From Allobrachymonas sp. (GTDB lineage: Bacteria > Pseudomonadota > Gammaproteobacteria > Burkholderiales > Burkholderiaceae_C): a stretch of DNA of 16,615 nt. This document shows positions 14,512 through 16,615 of this stretch, piece after piece (position 1 is the first letter of the stretch; each line of letters starts with the position of its first letter). The translations under genes and the position numbers were made by a program. The notes under the pieces were generated by a model, which was not told where the DNA came from, made no database searches, and was given only the letters and a program-made list of their open reading frames with translations. The DNA lies in the NCBI GenBank assembly GCA_018054915.1, contig JAGPIR010000006.1, forward strand, positions 1 through 16,615, read 5' to 3'.

Positions 14512-15053
14512 TTGCCGTCCCCTTTTTGCAAGGAACGGGCGGGCGTTCCCGCCGCCTCATCCGCCCCGCCGGATTCCTCACTCGAGACAGAACTGCCTGC
14601 CTCAAGCGCCTTGCTGTTCATGAACTGACCAATCAGATTTTCAAGGACCACGGCCGATTGCGTGTTGGTTACCTCATCGCCCTGTTTCCATAAGGCATCA
14701 CCATAACCGGCGTCTATACCGACATATTGATCGCCCAGCAGGCCACTGGTCATGATTTTGAGCATACTGTCGCGGGGAAAGTGATAGTTGTCATCCATGT
14801 CGAGCACGGCAACCGCCTGATACGTCGCGTTGTTGAATTCGATCGCCTTGACCCGCCCCACCACCACACCGGAGCTTTTGACCGCCGCCTTGGGTTTGAG
14901 TCCCCCGATGTCCTGGAATACGGCGCGGATTTCATACCCTTTGCGCGGCGCGATGGAGAGCAGATTGCCGGCCTGCAGCGCAAGAAACAGCAGCGCAATG
15001 GCTCCCGCCAGCACAAACAACCCTACCCAGATATCCGCCTTTGAACGTTGCAT
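14508..15053 (-). CDS. mlaD: MlaD, MCE-domain membrane-anchored subunit
   Basis: MlaD is the periplasmic substrate-binding ring of the MlaFEDB complex, anchored by one N-terminal helix. The 181-residue protein has a membrane helix at about 9-28 and an MCE domain at about 39-118, with FQDIGGLKPKAAVKSSGVVVGRV and the family signature GLLGDQYVGI at 104-113. A second hydrophobic helical stretch (about 133-146) lies after the domain, as in E. coli MlaD, where it forms the central pore. The tail is acidic and Ser/Gly-rich. AAGGA lies 8 bases before ATG 15053. It is 29 bases downstream of mlaE and overlaps mlaA by four bases. Confidence 0.95.
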   Translation of the reverse strand: MQRSKADIWVGLFVLAGAIALLFLALQAGNLLSIAPRKGYEIRAVFQDIGGLKPKAAVKSSGVVVGRVKAIEFNNATYQAVAVLDMDDNYHFPRDSMLKIMTSGLLGDQYVGIDAGYGDALWKQGDEVTNTQSAVVLENLIGQFMNSKALEAGSSVSSEESGGADEAAGTPARSLQKGDGK

Positions 15054-15082
15054 TTGCCTGTTCCTTTTTCAAAACCAGCCGC

Positions 15083-15862
15083 TCAGATGCTGAACATCAT
15101 GGCAGTCAGGAGAAAATCCAGCCCCAACACAGTCAGCGAGGCAACGACCACAGTGCGCGTAGTGGCGCGCGAAACGCCTTCTGGCGTCGGACGGGCCGTA
15201 TACCCTTGAAGCACGGCAATGAAGGTAATGGCCACGCCAAAAACCACACTCTTGATCACACCATTGGCAATATCATCCCATACGTCCACGCCCGCCTGCA
15301 TCTGCCCCCAAAAGGCCCCGGCATCCAGTCCGATCAGTTGAACGGCCACCAGCCATCCGCCAACAACACCCACGGCGCTAAAAATGGCTGCCAGCACCGG
15401 CATGGCAATGACTCCGCCCCAGAAACGCGGAGCAAGGATGCGCCGCACCGGATCGACCGCCATCATTTCCATCGCAGACAATTGTTCGCCCGCTTTCATG
15501 AGCCCGATTTCCGCTGTCAGGGACGTGCCGGCGCGACCGACAAATAGCAACCCGGTCACCACCGGCCCCAGTTCGCGCAGCAGGCTCAGCGCCACCAGCA
15601 AACCGACCGATTCGGCCGAACCAAAGCTCTGAAGGGTGTAATACCCCTGCAACCCCAATACGAATCCGACAAACAGTCCGGAAACGGCGATGATGGACAA
15701 TGAGTAATTGCCAAGGAAAAACACCTGGTCGCGAATCAGGCTTGGACGCAACCAGCTTGAAAAAGACAGGATCAGGCGCACAAACAGGCGCGCACCCGTG
15801 CCAAGCCGCATCACCTGCTGGCGCACCACATAGCCAATGTCGGCAGGATTGAAAATGCTCAT
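15083..15862 (-). CDS. mlaE: MlaE, permease of the phospholipid ABC transporter
   Basis: This inner-membrane permease has 259 residues, normal for the MlaE family. Multiple hydrophobic segments are visible (about 48-75, 92-108, 148-177, 202-220 and 236-257). The conserved cytosolic coupling stretch, GEQLSAMEMMAVDPVRRILAPR (about 124-145), contacts the ATPase. The N-terminal amphipathic region (SSWLRPSLIRDQ) is typical. The ATG at 15862 overlaps the mlaF stop by four bases (ATGA), so the two are translationally coupled. Nothing is missing or unusual. Confidence 0.95.
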   Translation of the reverse strand: MSIFNPADIGYVVRQQVMRLGTGARLFVRLILSFSSWLRPSLIRDQVFFLGNYSLSIIAVSGLFVGFVLGLQGYYTLQSFGSAESVGLLVALSLLRELGPVVTGLLFVGRAGTSLTAEIGLMKAGEQLSAMEMMAVDPVRRILAPRFWGGVIAMPVLAAIFSAVGVVGGWLVAVQLIGLDAGAFWGQMQAGVDVWDDIANGVIKSVVFGVAITFIAVLQGYTARPTPEGVSRATTRTVVVASLTVLGLDFLLTAMMFSI

Positions 15863-16615
15863 GGCTGGTTCCTGAATGCCCCCAGACCGAAATCGGTCCG
15901 CAGGTCTGCCCCAGGATAATGAAAATGCACCGGTCCTTCGGGCTGCGCATTGATGAATTGCTGCACCAGGGGGTCCGGGCTGTGGCGCACGTCTTCTGGC
16001 GCACCCTGCGCCGCAACCCGCCCGTTTCCCAGAATGATCACTTGATCGGCAATCCGGAACGTTTCGTCTAGGTCGTGCGAAACGATGATGGTGGTCAGGC
16101 CCATCGCATCGTTGAGCTGGCGGATCAGGCGGGCGATGGTTCCCAGCGAAATCGGGTCGAGTCCGGCAAACGGCTCGTCATACATCACCAGTTCGGGATC
16201 GAGCGCAATGGCCCGTGCCAACGCCACGCGCCGTGCCATTCCGCCAGAAATTTCACCGGGCATCAGGTCGCGGGCGCCCCGCAGGCCCACAGCATGGAGC
16301 TTCATGAGGACGATGTCACGGATCATGCTTTCAGACAGCAGCGTGTGCTCGCGCAACGGAAACGCCACGTTGTCAAACACGCTCATGTCGGTAAACAGCG
16401 CCCCGAACTGGAACAGCATGCCCATGCGACGGCGGGCCGCGTAGATTTGACTGTGCGCAAAGGTCCCCATGTCCTGCCCGTCAAACAGCACCTCCCCTTG
16501 CGTCGTCTTTTGCAACCCCCCGATCAGGCGCAGCACCGTGGTCTTGCCGCCGCCCGACGCGCCCATGATGGCCGTGACCTTGCCGCGGGGCACCACCAAA
16601 GAAAGGCCCTCAAGC
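15859..16615 (-). CDS. mlaF: MlaF, ATPase of the phospholipid ABC transporter (5' end outside the window)
   Basis: MlaF is the cytosolic ATP-binding subunit that drives phospholipid movement through MlaE. The reading frame is open to the window edge: residues LEGLSLVVPRGK precede the Walker A motif, so the true start lies outside and the gene is 5'-partial. Visible motifs are Walker A GASGGGKTT, the Q-loop region FQFGALF, the ABC signature ISGGM (a usual MlaF variant of LSGGQ), Walker B LVMYDEP and the switch His in SHD. The C-terminal extension after VAAQGAPEDVRHS is a normal MlaF-type tail. It is the first of the operon genes seen here. Confidence 0.95.
   Translation of the reverse strand, partial: LEGLSLVVPRGKVTAIMGASGGGKTTVLRLIGGLQKTTQGEVLFDGQDMGTFAHSQIYAARRRMGMLFQFGALFTDMSVFDNVAFPLREHTLLSESMIRDIVLMKLHAVGLRGARDLMPGEISGGMARRVALARAIALDPELVMYDEPFAGLDPISLGTIARLIRQLNDAMGLTTIIVSHDLDETFRIADQVIILGNGRVAAQGAPEDVRHSPDPLVQQFINAQPEGPVHFHYPGADLRTDFGLGAFRNQP

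Noticed and set aside
1..16615. CRISPR arrays, tRNA or rRNA genes
   Set aside because: No regularly spaced direct repeats and no cloverleaf or rRNA-like stretches were seen in any gap.

Overview
The window is a GC-rich, densely packed stretch of bacterial chromosome. The mlaFEDACB gene order, the long E. coli-type ArgG, the rpsU-yqeY pair and the protein sequences all point to a betaproteobacterium of the order Burkholderiales. Alcaligenaceae is my best guess, but the genus cannot be fixed by eye. No rRNA, tRNA, CRISPR array, insertion sequence or prophage is visible. Most of the window is core housekeeping.

Layout. (1) argG runs rightward at the left edge and is followed by a hairpin. (2) A small exported protein of unknown function is encoded leftward at 1592-1933. 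(3) A heavy-metal module follows at 2200-5151: a leftward zinc/cadmium/lead P-type ATPase and a divergent MerR-family regulator share a 63-base promoter region. (4) rpsU and yqeY run leftward at 5222-5997 with an attenuator-like hairpin between them; dnaG and rpoD do not follow. (5) lemA and an M48 membrane metallopeptidase form a leftward pair (6207-7908). (6) prfC (release factor 3), a gamma-class carbonic anhydrase-like protein and xerD are separate leftward genes (8060-11411). A very small monohaem cytochrome c gene directly abuts the start of xerD. (7) A cold-shock-domain protein is rightward at 11895-12149. (8) The right end, 12376 to the window edge, is the leftward Mla operon in the order mlaF-E-D-A-C-B. 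mlaF is cut by the window edge.

How the genes work together. MlaFEDB is the inner-membrane ABC complex, MlaC the periplasmic carrier and MlaA the outer-membrane lipoprotein of one phospholipid-trafficking pathway that maintains outer-membrane lipid asymmetry. The MerR regulator is expected to activate the ATPase through a promoter with the 19-base spacer typical of this family. XerD is the chromosome-dimer recombinase, with its XerC partner outside the window.

No clearly new multi-gene system was found. The points most worth a second look are an atypical metal-binding site in the MerR regulator, apparently leaderless transcripts in the metal module, a miniature c-type cytochrome whose stop codon abuts the xerD start, a long C-terminal tail with a repeated motif on MlaA, and a palindrome that overlaps the ribosome-binding site of mlaC.
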